Shown piece by piece: positions 42,578 through 52,121 of a DNA stretch of 64,000 bases. The stretch lies in contig CAVVHP010000016.1 in assembly GCA_963748105.1 (NCBI GenBank), positions 62,001 to 126,000 of the forward strand, given 5' to 3'. The first letter of the stretch is position 1, and each line of letters opens with the position of its first letter. The DNA is from JAKAGZ01 sp963748105. Its GTDB lineage: Bacteria; Bacteroidota; Ignavibacteria; Ignavibacteriales; Ignavibacteriaceae. The translations under genes and the position numbers were made by a program. The notes below the pieces were generated by a model, which saw nothing but the letters and a program-made list of their open reading frames with translations, had not been told where the DNA came from and did not search any database.

Positions 42578-42824
42578 TAATAATACACATTCAATTAATG
42601 ATATTAGTTACATAATCAATTTATCAATATTTATATTAATCTCAATTATGTTCGCATCCTATAATTTTTTCCTTTACGCAGTCTTTTATGATAAAATGCC
42701 TAAAAAATCCTGGTTAATAGCCGGAGTTGGTGCTGTATTAAGTATTCTCCTGATTTTCTTTATTACAACTCAATGGATGTTTAATTACGTATTCGGTCCG
42801 TATCTTGATTTTATTAACTGTTGA
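42405..42824 (+). CDS. Jelly-roll/7TM sensor with SpoIIE phosphatase, piece 2 (membrane domain)
   Basis: Four to five hydrophobic helices (FGTFLFTVLGGILLAFAVLH onward) typical of the 7TM module of 7TMR-DISM receptors. The TTG at 42405 is internal, not a start. The frame ends at 42824 in FINC; the next helix continues as LLTVEGVRVIIL in the third frame if one T is removed from the T4 run at 42811-42814. Confidence 0.78.
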   Translation: MQDTFFGTFLFTVLGGILLAFAVLHMLIYFFYSRGKENLFYAMFAGSMALFFGAALYSNNTHSINDISYIINLSIFILISIMFASYNFFLYAVFYDKMPKKSWLIAGVGAVLSILLIFFITTQWMFNYVFGPYLDFINC

Positions 42825-43887
42825 GGGTGTACGCGTTATCATTCTTGCAATAAAAAGGAGAAAAAGAAATTCAATAATTATAGGAATCGGGGTTCTGGTG
42901 TTCTTCCTGTTTATAATATATATCCCTATTTCCAATATTTTTTCTCTGAGATTACCCGGGTGGTTCAACCTGGCTTTTCTTTACAGCGGCTTTTTAAGTT
43001 TACCGGTTTCGATGTCAATTTATTTAGCGCGTGACAGTGCAAAAACAAAAACCGACCTTGAAAACAGAATAATTGAAGTGCAGGATTTATCGGAGAAAGC
43101 AATTGAACAGGAAAGAAGAGAATCTGCATTAAGAATAGAAAGTGAGAAGGAAAAAGCTGAAAATGAAAGAAAGACAAAGGAACTTGAAGAAGCCAGGCAG
43201 ATGCAGCTTTCGATGCTGCCGAGAGAGATACCGCATTTCACAAATCTTGAGATAGCTACCTATACCAAGCCTGCGACTGAAGTCGGAGGGGATTATTATG
43301 ACTTTATGAAATCAGAGGACGGTACACTTACATTACTTATTGGTGATGCTACCGGGCACGGGCTTAAAGCGGGTACAATGGTAACTGCTTCAAAAAGTTT
43401 GTTTAATTCCCTGGGAAACAGATCAGATGTGGTGGAAATTCTGAATGAGTTCAATAGCAGTTTGTACAAGATGAAGCTGTATAACCTGGCCATGTGCATG
43501 GCTATTCTGAAAATAAAAGATAATAAACTTGATATTTCTTCCGCGGGTATGCCGCCGGCATTAATTTACCGTAAAGCAACCGGCAAGGTTGATGAAATAC
43601 TGCTCAAAGGAATGTCGCTCGGTTCAATAAAGACATTTCCTTATTATAAAGAATCCCTGGAACTTTATTCCGGTGACCTGATACTGCTGATGAGCGACGG
43701 TTTCCCGGAAAGATTCACAGCAGACAGGGAAATGATAGACTATGAAAAAGGTAAAGAAATTCTTGCTGAAATCGGATCGGTTTCTCCAAATGAAGTTATC
43801 GATTATTTTGTTAAATTTGGAGACGAATGGGCTAAAGGACATCCACAGGAAGATGATGTGACTTTTGTTGCTGTAAAAATAAAATAA
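42805..43887 (+). CDS. Jelly-roll/7TM sensor with SpoIIE phosphatase, piece 3 (last helices, coiled coil, phosphatase)
   Basis: Completes the membrane domain (three helices to about residue 70), then a long Glu/Lys-rich coiled coil (about 78-135) and a SpoIIE phosphatase domain with QLSMLPREIPH, ATEVGGDYYDF, IGDATGHGLKAGT, SAGMPPALIYR and LMSDGFPERF, EDDVTF at the end. The phosphatase domain is close to that of the propeller protein at 35324, so the two may target the same STAS protein. The TTG at 42805 is internal. Confidence 0.88.
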   Translation: MILLTVEGVRVIILAIKRRKRNSIIIGIGVLVFFLFIIYIPISNIFSLRLPGWFNLAFLYSGFLSLPVSMSIYLARDSAKTKTDLENRIIEVQDLSEKAIEQERRESALRIESEKEKAENERKTKELEEARQMQLSMLPREIPHFTNLEIATYTKPATEVGGDYYDFMKSEDGTLTLLIGDATGHGLKAGTMVTASKSLFNSLGNRSDVVEILNEFNSSLYKMKLYNLAMCMAILKIKDNKLDISSAGMPPALIYRKATGKVDEILLKGMSLGSIKTFPYYKESLELYSGDLILLMSDGFPERFTADREMIDYEKGKEILAEIGSVSPNEVIDYFVKFGDEWAKGHPQEDDVTFVAVKIK

Positions 43888-43935
43888 TTGGTTAAAACCA
43901 GACTACATTTTCATTCTATAAATAGGGGCTAAATA

Positions 43936-44352
43936 ATGGAAGATTTAAATTATACTATCGAAGCTCAAAAGACCAGGTTTTTTCTTACTATAGCTTTATT
44001 TGTTACTGTAATAACAATTGAACTTTATCTTATTATTGAAAACCAGGGACAAACAGATTTGATGTTGAGGGTTGTTATTATTGTATTATTCTTCTTAGTC
44101 ATTTATCGTTATCTAAGCATGCCAAAAGAAATCAGGGTTGAAAACGACCTTGTATATTTTATAAATTGGTTCGGTAAAGAAAAAGTTGCTTATATTAAAG
44201 ACTTCAGGAAAATTATTAAACGATTGGGGAATACAACAATTTTTCTGGAGGGTAAAGTAATAAGATTAGCGGCAGGTTTTAATGATTTTAGAAGATTCTG
44301 TGATGATGTACAGAAAAGAAACCCTGATGTCCTTGTGGTTGGGGTTAAATAG
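43936..44352 (+). CDS. Small membrane protein with PH-like C-terminal domain
   Basis: 138 residues: two transmembrane helices (about 15-34 and 44-61), then a cytoplasmic beta-rich part (EIRVENDLVYFINWFGKEKVAYIKDFRKI) resembling bacterial PH-type domains of the YdbS/PH_2 kind. No catalytic residues are evident. It follows the phosphatase gene by 48 bases and is closed by a terminator, so it is probably the last gene of that transcript. Function unknown. Confidence 0.6.
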   Translation: MEDLNYTIEAQKTRFFLTIALFVTVITIELYLIIENQGQTDLMLRVVIIVLFFLVIYRYLSMPKEIRVENDLVYFINWFGKEKVAYIKDFRKIIKRLGNTTIFLEGKVIRLAAGFNDFRRFCDDVQKRNPDVLVVGVK

Positions 44353-44360
44353 TTATTCCT

Positions 44361-44410
44361 TATATGCAGAGGCACATCACAATGCATCTCTGCATATATC
44401 AGCTTTTTTT
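44361..44410 (+). terminator. Rho-independent terminator of the plus-strand signalling operon
   Basis: TATATGCAGAG (44361-44371) pairs with CTCTGCATATA (44388-44398), an 11-bp perfect stem, followed by TCAGC and a T7 tract (44404-44410). It overlaps the stop codon of the converging symporter gene. On the opposite strand the hairpin has no T tract. Confidence 0.85.
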
Positions 44411-45877
44411 ATTCCAGCCAATTAAAAATCCTATAATGCTGCACAAAAATCCAAACACAATATATCCAACGCCCGTAGATATCAGCCAATCTGGTTCAAA
44501 AGTGTTCAGTAATCCTCTTGATTCTAGAAAATAAAAAATTATTGTACCGATAAATCCACAAACAGAAGAAAATATAATCTGTCTTTTATTTGTATTAGGA
44601 AGGAAGGTGGCCAAGACAGGGATAAATATGGTAGTAGTTAATACACCTGACGATAGATAGAAAATATCCCATAAAGATTTTGTGAAGAGTGCATAAAAGA
44701 AAGCAATAAAAACTGCACCTACTGAGATCCACCGGGCGAGTTTATTTAATTTTATGCTATCCCATTTAGACATGAAATGTGGTTCAAGTACGTCATAAGA
44801 AAGAGAAAGAGAAACAACATTTCCACAGGTGTCAACAGTGGACATCGAAGCCGCAAGAAGACCAATTCCCAGTAGCATATTCAACCAGCCTGGACTGAAG
44901 TCTTGCATCAAATTAGAAAATATAAGAGATCCATCCTGTAATTTTGCCGGAATGTCGCCATTAGATGGGGGATATAATAAAAGCGCAGACAGGCCGATTA
45001 TCATTGGTAAAATTCCGACAAATAAAAATGAATTTATTCCTGCAATAAGAATTCCTTTTCGTGCTTCTTTATTATTGCTAGCGGCCTGTAGTCTTATCCA
45101 CACATCTGTTTCAACAAGCCATCCCGGTAGGTAGGCAAAAAATGTCATTGCAATCAGAGCGAGACCGGGAGAGAAAAATCCATATGAACCCTGTACAGCT
45201 TTAGGAGCCAGATTATTAGCGGAGAATAATCCCCCGGAAATATTTTCACTTCCCAGAGCTTTTAATCCAATAAATGCAATTACAATAATAAAAATTGCGA
45301 CGAAACCGAATTGTATTCTGTCGGTGGAAACAACAGCCTGGAAGCCCCCGGTGTAAGTGTACAGAGCAATAACCAGCGCGATCAGGAACATTGTTGCCTG
45401 CGGGGAAATATTCAAAAAAGGAGCAATGGTAATCCCCGCCGCATAAATTTCTGCGCCGCCCCAGACTATAAAAACAAAAATTAAAGGAATGGCAATCAGC
45501 TGCCGGATATTCTTTCCGAATCTTTTTGCAAGTAACTCAGGCTGGGAAAATGCCCGGAGTTTTCTGAACAGGGGGGCAAAAATAAAAAATCCGCACATCG
45601 TAATAAGCCACGGAATAACCAGCAGCCAGGCGGCCCCGGTTCCGTACCAGTAAAATAATTGTACTCCGTAAACACACGACCAGGAAATCGACATCATGCT
45701 GGCAGAGATGGAAAGGCCAATCAGGAAACCGGACATTTTTTTATTCGAAGCCCAGTATTGCTGTGTATCCTCCGGGGGCGCATCTTTTCTTCTTCTAAAC
45801 CAGATGTAGAACCCGATTCCGATAACAACAACGGAATAGATTATGAAAGCGGCCCAGTAAACAAACGTTAAGTTCAT
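44399..45877 (-). CDS. Sodium:solute symporter (SSS family)
   Basis: 492 residues with about 13 hydrophobic helices, starting FVYWAAFIIYSVVVIGIGFYI. Family motifs include the discontinuous first core helix GLSISASMMSISWS, ALYTYTGGFQAVVSTD and AASMSTVDTCGNVVSLSLSYD, which hold the Na+ site residues. It could import sugars, amino acids or organic acids with Na+; the substrate is not predictable. Single gene, converging with the signalling operon and separated from nuoN by a hairpin. Confidence 0.88.
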   Translation of the reverse strand: MNLTFVYWAAFIIYSVVVIGIGFYIWFRRRKDAPPEDTQQYWASNKKMSGFLIGLSISASMMSISWSCVYGVQLFYWYGTGAAWLLVIPWLITMCGFFIFAPLFRKLRAFSQPELLAKRFGKNIRQLIAIPLIFVFIVWGGAEIYAAGITIAPFLNISPQATMFLIALVIALYTYTGGFQAVVSTDRIQFGFVAIFIIVIAFIGLKALGSENISGGLFSANNLAPKAVQGSYGFFSPGLALIAMTFFAYLPGWLVETDVWIRLQAASNNKEARKGILIAGINSFLFVGILPMIIGLSALLLYPPSNGDIPAKLQDGSLIFSNLMQDFSPGWLNMLLGIGLLAASMSTVDTCGNVVSLSLSYDVLEPHFMSKWDSIKLNKLARWISVGAVFIAFFYALFTKSLWDIFYLSSGVLTTTIFIPVLATFLPNTNKRQIIFSSVCGFIGTIIFYFLESRGLLNTFEPDWLISTGVGYIVFGFLCSIIGFLIGWNKKS

Positions 45878-45951
45878 TATTAACTTAAAATGAATAGTGT
45901 AAAATTTATGATGTAATATAATAGAGAAGTGACGGGATTTACAAATAAATT

Positions 45952-45974
45952 CCCCTTCTCCAGTTGAAAAGGGG
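45952..45974 (-). terminator. Hairpin at the end of the nuo operon
   Basis: CCCCTT (45952-45957) and AAGGGG (45969-45974) form a 6-bp stem with an 11-base loop, 17 bases after the nuoN stop. On the minus strand it is followed by AATTTATTTG, only moderately T-rich. It probably terminates the nuo transcript. Confidence 0.5.
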
Positions 45975-45990
45975 ATAAAAGCGGGAAGTG

Positions 45991-47493
45991 TTAAAAACCT
46001 AACAGGCTTAAAGAACTTTTAGCAAATTCTACCAATGGAGTAAAGTAAATGCCGAAGAAGATAACAGGCACAACCAGTACTCCAAGCAGCACCAGGTTAG
46101 GGGATGATGCAGAGAATTTCTCAACTTCTTTTTCAGGTTTATCAAGGTACATATTTTTAAGAACCCTGATATAATAATAGAGTGACACTACTGTATTAAG
46201 CAGGGCAATTATCGCAACGGCTATCATTTTGGCGTCAACCAGCGCAATAAAGATATAAAGTTTGCCGATAAAACCGGCCGTCGGCGGAAGTCCCGTAAGC
46301 GATACTAAAAAGATTGCCAAGCAAATGCCAAGAATAGGTGTGGAATAACCGAGTCCTTTATAATCGTCAAGTTCTTCGCTTCCTGTTTTGTTAGCAATGA
46401 GCATTACAATAAAAAATGCACCGAGATTCATCACAGCATAAATAGCGAAGTAAATCATTATTGCCAGTAATCCCTGGTTAGACATCACAACAAGTCCGAG
46501 CATTAAATAACCTGCGTGTGCAATACTCGAATATGCCAGCAGCCTTTTCATATTACTCTGCCAGAGTGCTGCAAAATTTCCAAGAGTCATTGTAATTATT
46601 GATATCAGTATGAAGAAGCTTTTCCAGTCAATCAGGCTGATAAGCTGCCAGTATCCGGCTGTATCGACTGATTTTACGAATGTGATCTTAATAAATCTGA
46701 TAAGTAAAGCAAACCCTGCTGCCTTGCTCGCGACTGAAAGATAAGCAGTAATTGTAACCGGGGCTCCCTCGTATACATCGGGAGTCCAGAAGTGGAAAGG
46801 CGCAACCGAAATTTTAAAACCGATTCCTGCAAATATCATAACACCGGCAAGTATCATAGTTAACTGGTTAATCTGCGGTGCCTGTAGAAGCGTATTTATT
46901 TCGTAAAGGTTTGTTGTACCGGTTATTCCATAAACAATTGAAATACCAAAAAGCATAATTCCTGAAGAAGTTCCGCCGTAAATGACATATTTAAGAGAAG
47001 CTTCGCTGTTCCTCATAGATTCTTTTGTGAATCCTGCCAGCACATACGATGAAAGTGAAAGCAATTCAACAGACAGGTAAATCAGGATTAAATCAGCTGA
47101 CGAAACCATGAAAAACATTCCCAGTATCATTCCGAAAATAAGCGAATAATATTCACCCATCCTGTCACTGGCTGAATCAAGTTCCTTATTGGAAATTGAA
47201 AATAAAATGATAAGAAGGGATGTGAAGACTATCAGGATTTTAAAGAATGCCCCGAAAGGGTCGGCGACAAGTAATCCTTTTGAATCGCCCCAGGGAAAAG
47301 CGAATGAGTTTAGAGAAAACTGCTGAATAACAAAATATCCGGTAATAATAAGGCCGGCTATTGCGATCCATGGGAGAATTTTGCTCTTCTCTTTAAATAT
47401 TAAATTAAATGTTACCAAACAAACCAGTACGATTGTTATTGCAATCTCCGGTTTGATAAGGTGTAAGCTGTCTGTTATAGAATTTAAATTCAC
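45991..47493 (-). CDS. nuoN: NADH-quinone oxidoreductase-type complex, subunit N
   Basis: 500 residues, 14 hydrophobic helices; antiporter-like proton-pumping subunit of complex I. The conserved Glu (SVELLSLSSYVLAGF) and Lys residues (ASLKYVIYGG, KAAGFALL, KRLLAYSSIAHAGY) of the pumping chain are present. Last gene of the operon, 38 bases after nuoM. Confidence 0.95.
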   Translation of the reverse strand: MNLNSITDSLHLIKPEIAITIVLVCLVTFNLIFKEKSKILPWIAIAGLIITGYFVIQQFSLNSFAFPWGDSKGLLVADPFGAFFKILIVFTSLLIILFSISNKELDSASDRMGEYYSLIFGMILGMFFMVSSADLILIYLSVELLSLSSYVLAGFTKESMRNSEASLKYVIYGGTSSGIMLFGISIVYGITGTTNLYEINTLLQAPQINQLTMILAGVMIFAGIGFKISVAPFHFWTPDVYEGAPVTITAYLSVASKAAGFALLIRFIKITFVKSVDTAGYWQLISLIDWKSFFILISIITMTLGNFAALWQSNMKRLLAYSSIAHAGYLMLGLVVMSNQGLLAIMIYFAIYAVMNLGAFFIVMLIANKTGSEELDDYKGLGYSTPILGICLAIFLVSLTGLPPTAGFIGKLYIFIALVDAKMIAVAIIALLNTVVSLYYYIRVLKNMYLDKPEKEVEKFSASSPNLVLLGVLVVPVIFFGIYFTPLVEFAKSSLSLLGF

Positions 47494-47531
47494 TTTAGTA
47501 TTTCAGTTTTAGTTATCAATAATATTCAGAA

Positions 47532-49136
47532 TTAAAATCCGCCAATTGAGCCATAAAGAGTCTGCGCATGGTGCATAAAGTTGACCATTGTATTTACAGA
47601 TGAATTCATTATATCCAGCATAGCAGAAGGATAAACCCCAAGGAAAATTATTATGATTGCAAGAGGTACAAGCATAGCATATTCTCTAAAGGAAAGATCC
47701 TTTAAATCCGCCCATTTAGCTTTCAGCTCTCCCAGGTAAACTCTCTGGAATGTCCAGAGCATATAGCCTGCGCCAAGAAGAATTCCGAGAGTTGATATAA
47801 TGGCAATTATTCTTATTGTTTCATTACCGAAGGCGCCAAGGAAGACAAGTGCTTCGGATATAAATCCGCTTAAGCCCGGTAAGCCAATGGCTGCAAAGAA
47901 TGCCAGGACTACAAAACCTGTATAAATAGGCATCTGGGTAGCCAGTCCGCCGAATGCGTCGATCTCTCTTGTGTGGGCTCTGTCATAAATGACTCCCACA
48001 ATAATAAAGAGCATAGAAGTGATTGTACCGTGATTGAACATTTGAAGAACCGCCCCGGAAATTCCGGCTGTGGTTAATGATGCCATTCCCAGCATAACAA
48101 AACCCATGTGAGACACTGAGGAATAAGCGATGAGCTTTTTGAAATCCCGTTGCGCCATCGCGCACAACGCCCCGTATATAATATTTATCATACCAAACAG
48201 CCCTATATACCAGGCCAACTGGTAGGTAATTTCCGGAAATACCGGGAAACTAATTCTTAGTATTCCATAAGTACCCATTTTTAGGAGCACGCCGGCAAGA
48301 ATAACGCTTATTGCAGTTGGTGCTTCAACGTGTGCATCGGGCAGCCAGGTGTGGAACGGGAACATCGGGATTTTAATAGCAAATCCAACAAATAATGCAA
48401 TGTAGGCAACCAGCCGCATGTTATTTGGATTAAAGGGAGAAAGTATTCCTGTTTGCGTAAAATTAGCTTTATCCATTAGAGCTAACATATTAAATGTGAA
48501 TACCTTACTACCGTCTATCAAAGTCTCTGTCGAGCTGAAATACAGACCAATCATTACCAGAAGGATAAAGATACTTCCGAATAAAGTATAAAGGAAAAAC
48601 TTAATGGCTGCATATTCTCTTCTTGGACCACCCCAGATACCGATCAGGAAGTACATCGGGAGCAACATCAATTCCCAGAAGATGTAGAAAAGGAAGAAAT
48701 CAAGAGCGACGAAAACACCCATCATACCGGTATCGAGGAGCAGGAAGAGAGCAAAATAACCTTTGATTGATTTTGGAATATTCCAGGAAGCAAGAGTAGC
48801 TATGAAAGTGACTATCGCGGTCAGCAGCACCATCGGCGCACTGAGTCCGTCAATACCAAGGAAGTAGTCAACTTTTATTCTGCCTACCCAGGATAGACCT
48901 GAAATATCGATCCATCTGAATTTTTCTAAAAACTGGAATGAGTTTGGATCGTTAATACCTCCCGCAGCATAATTATAATTTGCGAGTATGAAACCGGCAA
49001 GTATTACCTGAATCCCTGTAATTGCCAGGGTCAGTATCTTTATTGATTTTGCCTGCTCCTTCGGTAGAAACATTATAATTACCATCCCTAAAACAGGGAG
49101 GAAGGTTATCAAAGTTAAGATGGGAAAGTGTTGCAT
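47532..49136 (-). CDS. nuoM: NADH-quinone oxidoreductase-type complex, subunit M
   Basis: 534 residues, about 14 hydrophobic helices. The antiporter-family core is clear: FWELMLLPMYFLIGIWGG with the key Glu, PMFPFHTWLPDAHVEAPT, KMGTYGILR and KKLIAYSSVSHMGFVMLG. Distal proton channel of the complex I membrane arm. 39 bases after nuoL. Confidence 0.96.
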   Translation of the reverse strand: MQHFPILTLITFLPVLGMVIIMFLPKEQAKSIKILTLAITGIQVILAGFILANYNYAAGGINDPNSFQFLEKFRWIDISGLSWVGRIKVDYFLGIDGLSAPMVLLTAIVTFIATLASWNIPKSIKGYFALFLLLDTGMMGVFVALDFFLFYIFWELMLLPMYFLIGIWGGPRREYAAIKFFLYTLFGSIFILLVMIGLYFSSTETLIDGSKVFTFNMLALMDKANFTQTGILSPFNPNNMRLVAYIALFVGFAIKIPMFPFHTWLPDAHVEAPTAISVILAGVLLKMGTYGILRISFPVFPEITYQLAWYIGLFGMINIIYGALCAMAQRDFKKLIAYSSVSHMGFVMLGMASLTTAGISGAVLQMFNHGTITSMLFIIVGVIYDRAHTREIDAFGGLATQMPIYTGFVVLAFFAAIGLPGLSGFISEALVFLGAFGNETIRIIAIISTLGILLGAGYMLWTFQRVYLGELKAKWADLKDLSFREYAMLVPLAIIIIFLGVYPSAMLDIMNSSVNTMVNFMHHAQTLYGSIGGF

Positions 49137-49175
49137 TTCTTTATTTACCTAATTTATTCAATTACATTTAATGAC

Positions 49176-51293
49176 TTAAAACTTAAAGAAGAACAATAAA
49201 AATACTAATGAGAAAATAACCAGCACAATGTACGTTTGAACCTTACCCGTCTGGAATCTCCTGAAAATCAGGCCTATGAATCCGCTCAGGTAGGCCATAA
49301 AGTTTACCAGGCCATCGACCACTATGTTATCAAACTTCCCGCTGGCTCTTGAAAGCCCGCGAGTAACTGTTGCCGACAAATTTACTATGCCGTCGATAAT
49401 TGTATTATCAAACCAGGCCAGGAATTTGCTCAGTCCTAATGTCCCTGCGACAAATGTAGCATCGTAAAATTCATCAAAGTACCATTTGTTATAAGACAGT
49501 TTGTACAATGGCTGAACTTTGCCGGCCAGTTTATCTGGATCGAGTTTCTTCCATTGATAGAACAGGAATGCCATTAGAATGCCGCCGCTGGCAAGCAGGA
49601 GAGATAAAATCAATCCCGGGATATGTGCATGGTGAAGAGCTTCTTCATAAGCTTCCGAGTACATAACTTCGGGCTCTGCTTCTACTTCCGCTGTTTTCAT
49701 TTCTGTTGGCATCGTAGATTCTTCTTTTACGTCTGATCTCATAAAAGAATATCTTGCCGTCTGCGGAGTAACAAGTTCCGGGGCTTTTATCCATTTAAGG
49801 AACCAACCTGCTTCCGGATTTGCTGGATTTGGGGTATAGAAGAAAAAGATAGATAGCGTTGCAAGTACAACCAGAGGCATTGCCATCACAAATCTTGATT
49901 CATGTGCATGATCATATTTATGCTGATCTCTCGGTTTGCCGTGGAATGTTAATATTACCAGGCGGAACATATAGAATGCCGTCAGCAATGCAACAAAATA
50001 CCCAACTACTGCAAAGACCCAGTGACCTGTCAAATAACCGAAGGCGTAAGTGCCTGCAAGAATTCCATCCTTGGAAAGGAAGCCTGAAAATAGTGGTACA
50101 CCTGAAATTGCAAGAGAAGCAATTAAAAATGTTGCATAGGTAACTGGCATTTTCTTCCGTAGTCCTCCCATATTCCTGATGTCCTGTTCGTGGTGCATAG
50201 CGTGAATAACCGAGCCGCTGCCCAAGAAAAGGAGAGATTTGAAAAAAGCGTGAGTGATCAGGTGGAAAAATGCGAATTTATATGCGCCTACACCCAGCGC
50301 CAGAACCATATAGCCCAACTGGCTTATTGTTGAATAAGCGAGTACTTTTTTAATATCATTTTGTGTAAGTGCAATTGTAGCAGGAATGAATGCTGACAAT
50401 GCACCGATGATAGCGATGACAAACAATGCATCCCCACTTAACATAGGGAACATTCGTACAATAAAATAAACACCTGCTGCAACCATAGTAGCCGCATGGA
50501 TTAACGCACTGACAGGTGTCGGGCCTTCCATAGCATCCGGCAGCCATACGTGCAAAGGAAACTGGGCTGATTTACCAATAGCACCGCAGAATAATAAAAC
50601 TCCCATCAAAGTCAGCCCCGTTTCGCTATTAAAAGGAAGAACTCCCTGTGATATCTGGTGAAAAACATTCTGGAACGTAAAAGTATGATATGTTGTGAAC
50701 AAAATAAGTATACCGGCAAACATCCCGAGGTCGCCTATTCTGTTTACAATAAAAGCTTTCTTAGCCGCATCGGAGGCCGATTTTTTCTCGAACCAGAATC
50801 CAATAAGCAGGTATGATGACAAACCGACGAGTTCCCAAAAAATGTACATCATCAGTATGTTGTGTGTGAAAACGATTCCGCTCATTGAGAAGGTGAAAAT
50901 CCCAAGGTATGCAAAATACCGGTTGAATCGCTTATCGCCTTCCATATAACCTATGGAGAAAATATGTACCAGCATACTGATCAGAGCAACTGTAAACATC
51001 ATGATTACCGTTACGTTGTCAAGTAGGATACCAAGATCAACAGAAAAATTTCCTGGTATTGCGAGCGCATTTAGAGTGAACCATTGAAATTCAGAAGTAA
51101 TATCTTTTCCCTGGTAGTAGGCAAGCTTTAAATAAAGAAGTACCGCCGAAAGTATAAAAGTCACTATGATTGCTAATACTTCGAATAGATAAACTTTTTT
51201 AATCTTCTTGGCAAAGAAAAGTGTTACAATGAATCCAATCAATGGAAGGAACAGGATTACAATTGAAAGTTTTATTAGTAATGATTCATTCAT
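49176..51293 (-). CDS. nuoL: NADH-quinone oxidoreductase-type complex, subunit L
   Basis: 705 residues. Antiporter-like core with FWELVGLSSYLLIGFWFEKK, QFPLHVWLPDAMEGPTPVSALIHAATMV and KKVLAYSTISQLGYM; the C-terminal part supplies the long lateral helix and a last transmembrane helix. A hydrophilic insert around residues 500-560 (several Glu and Met residues, TAEVEAEPEVMYSEAYEEA) is longer than usual. 7 bases after nuoK. Confidence 0.96.
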   Translation of the reverse strand: MNESLLIKLSIVILFLPLIGFIVTLFFAKKIKKVYLFEVLAIIVTFILSAVLLYLKLAYYQGKDITSEFQWFTLNALAIPGNFSVDLGILLDNVTVIMMFTVALISMLVHIFSIGYMEGDKRFNRYFAYLGIFTFSMSGIVFTHNILMMYIFWELVGLSSYLLIGFWFEKKSASDAAKKAFIVNRIGDLGMFAGILILFTTYHTFTFQNVFHQISQGVLPFNSETGLTLMGVLLFCGAIGKSAQFPLHVWLPDAMEGPTPVSALIHAATMVAAGVYFIVRMFPMLSGDALFVIAIIGALSAFIPATIALTQNDIKKVLAYSTISQLGYMVLALGVGAYKFAFFHLITHAFFKSLLFLGSGSVIHAMHHEQDIRNMGGLRKKMPVTYATFLIASLAISGVPLFSGFLSKDGILAGTYAFGYLTGHWVFAVVGYFVALLTAFYMFRLVILTFHGKPRDQHKYDHAHESRFVMAMPLVVLATLSIFFFYTPNPANPEAGWFLKWIKAPELVTPQTARYSFMRSDVKEESTMPTEMKTAEVEAEPEVMYSEAYEEALHHAHIPGLILSLLLASGGILMAFLFYQWKKLDPDKLAGKVQPLYKLSYNKWYFDEFYDATFVAGTLGLSKFLAWFDNTIIDGIVNLSATVTRGLSRASGKFDNIVVDGLVNFMAYLSGFIGLIFRRFQTGKVQTYIVLVIFSLVFLLFFFKF

Positions 51294-51299
51294 AGATTT

Positions 51300-51611
51300 T
51301 TAATCTCGTAAAGTATCAATCTCATCAACGTTAACGTTTGAGAAAGTTTTGTAAATATTTAGAACTATAGCCAGGGCTATAGCAGCTTCGGCCGCTGCAA
51401 GAACAATAACGAACAGAGCCATCAGTTGTCCCTGTAAACCGAAATTGCCGTATCGCGCAAAAGCTATGAAGTTTATATTTGCTGAATTAAGTACCAGCTC
51501 AATTCCCATTAAAACCATTACTGCATTCTTTCTGGTAATTATTCCAAAGATGCCCAGGCAAAACAGCAGGGAACTGATAGCTAAAAAATGATTTAAACCA
51601 ATATGAGTCAT
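51300..51611 (-). CDS. nuoK: NADH-quinone oxidoreductase-type complex, subunit K
   Basis: 103 residues with three transmembrane helices and the buried glutamates in MGIELVLNSANINF and VLAAAEAAIALAIVL that form the E-channel. Normal length. Between nuoJ and nuoL. Confidence 0.96.
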   Translation of the reverse strand: MTHIGLNHFLAISSLLFCLGIFGIITRKNAVMVLMGIELVLNSANINFIAFARYGNFGLQGQLMALFVIVLAAAEAAIALAIVLNIYKTFSNVNVDEIDTLRD

Positions 51612-51631
51612 AGACTATTATCTCTTAATAT

Positions 51632-52120
51632 TTATCTTCGTGCCATTGAGGCAGCACCAATTAAAGCGATCAAAAGCAGCACCCCGAGCAGTTCAAAAAC
51701 TACAGCATACTGTTGTACTAGCATCATTCCAAGATTATAAGTTGTAGGAATGTCATTCCCGGCGGTGGTAGTTTTCCACCCTGTGTTGAATAGTGTTGAG
51801 ATCAAAAGGTAGAACAAAGATGCCACAGCCACCGCTGCCGGAATTATCTTAACGCTGCCTGATTTAATGTTTACATTGGTGATCTTATTTGTAAGCATCA
51901 CACCGAAAATCAGCAGGATCAGGATTCCACCTACATAAACTATGACCTGTACAACCGCTACAAAGTCAGCGCCGAGCAATACGTAAATACCGGCGACTCC
52001 GAAAAATGTAAACAGCAAATAAAATGCTGAGTGAACTATGTTCCTGTTTGTAACAACAAAGAAGGCTGAGACTATTGTAATGGCAGCAAACAGGTAAAAA
52101 ATTATGTCGTAAATATTCAT
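51632..52120 (-). CDS. nuoJ: NADH-quinone oxidoreductase-type complex, subunit J
   Basis: 162 residues, five transmembrane helices. Typical NuoJ segments are NIVHSAFYLLFTFFGVAGIYVLLGADFVA and VQVIVYVGGILILLIFGVML, including the pi-bulge helix with Tyr/Gly residues that moves in coupling. Ends in AASMARR. One base from the nuoI stop. Confidence 0.95.
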   Translation of the reverse strand: MNIYDIIFYLFAAITIVSAFFVVTNRNIVHSAFYLLFTFFGVAGIYVLLGADFVAVVQVIVYVGGILILLIFGVMLTNKITNVNIKSGSVKIIPAAVAVASLFYLLISTLFNTGWKTTTAGNDIPTTYNLGMMLVQQYAVVFELLGVLLLIALIGAASMARR

Positions 52121-52121
52121 A

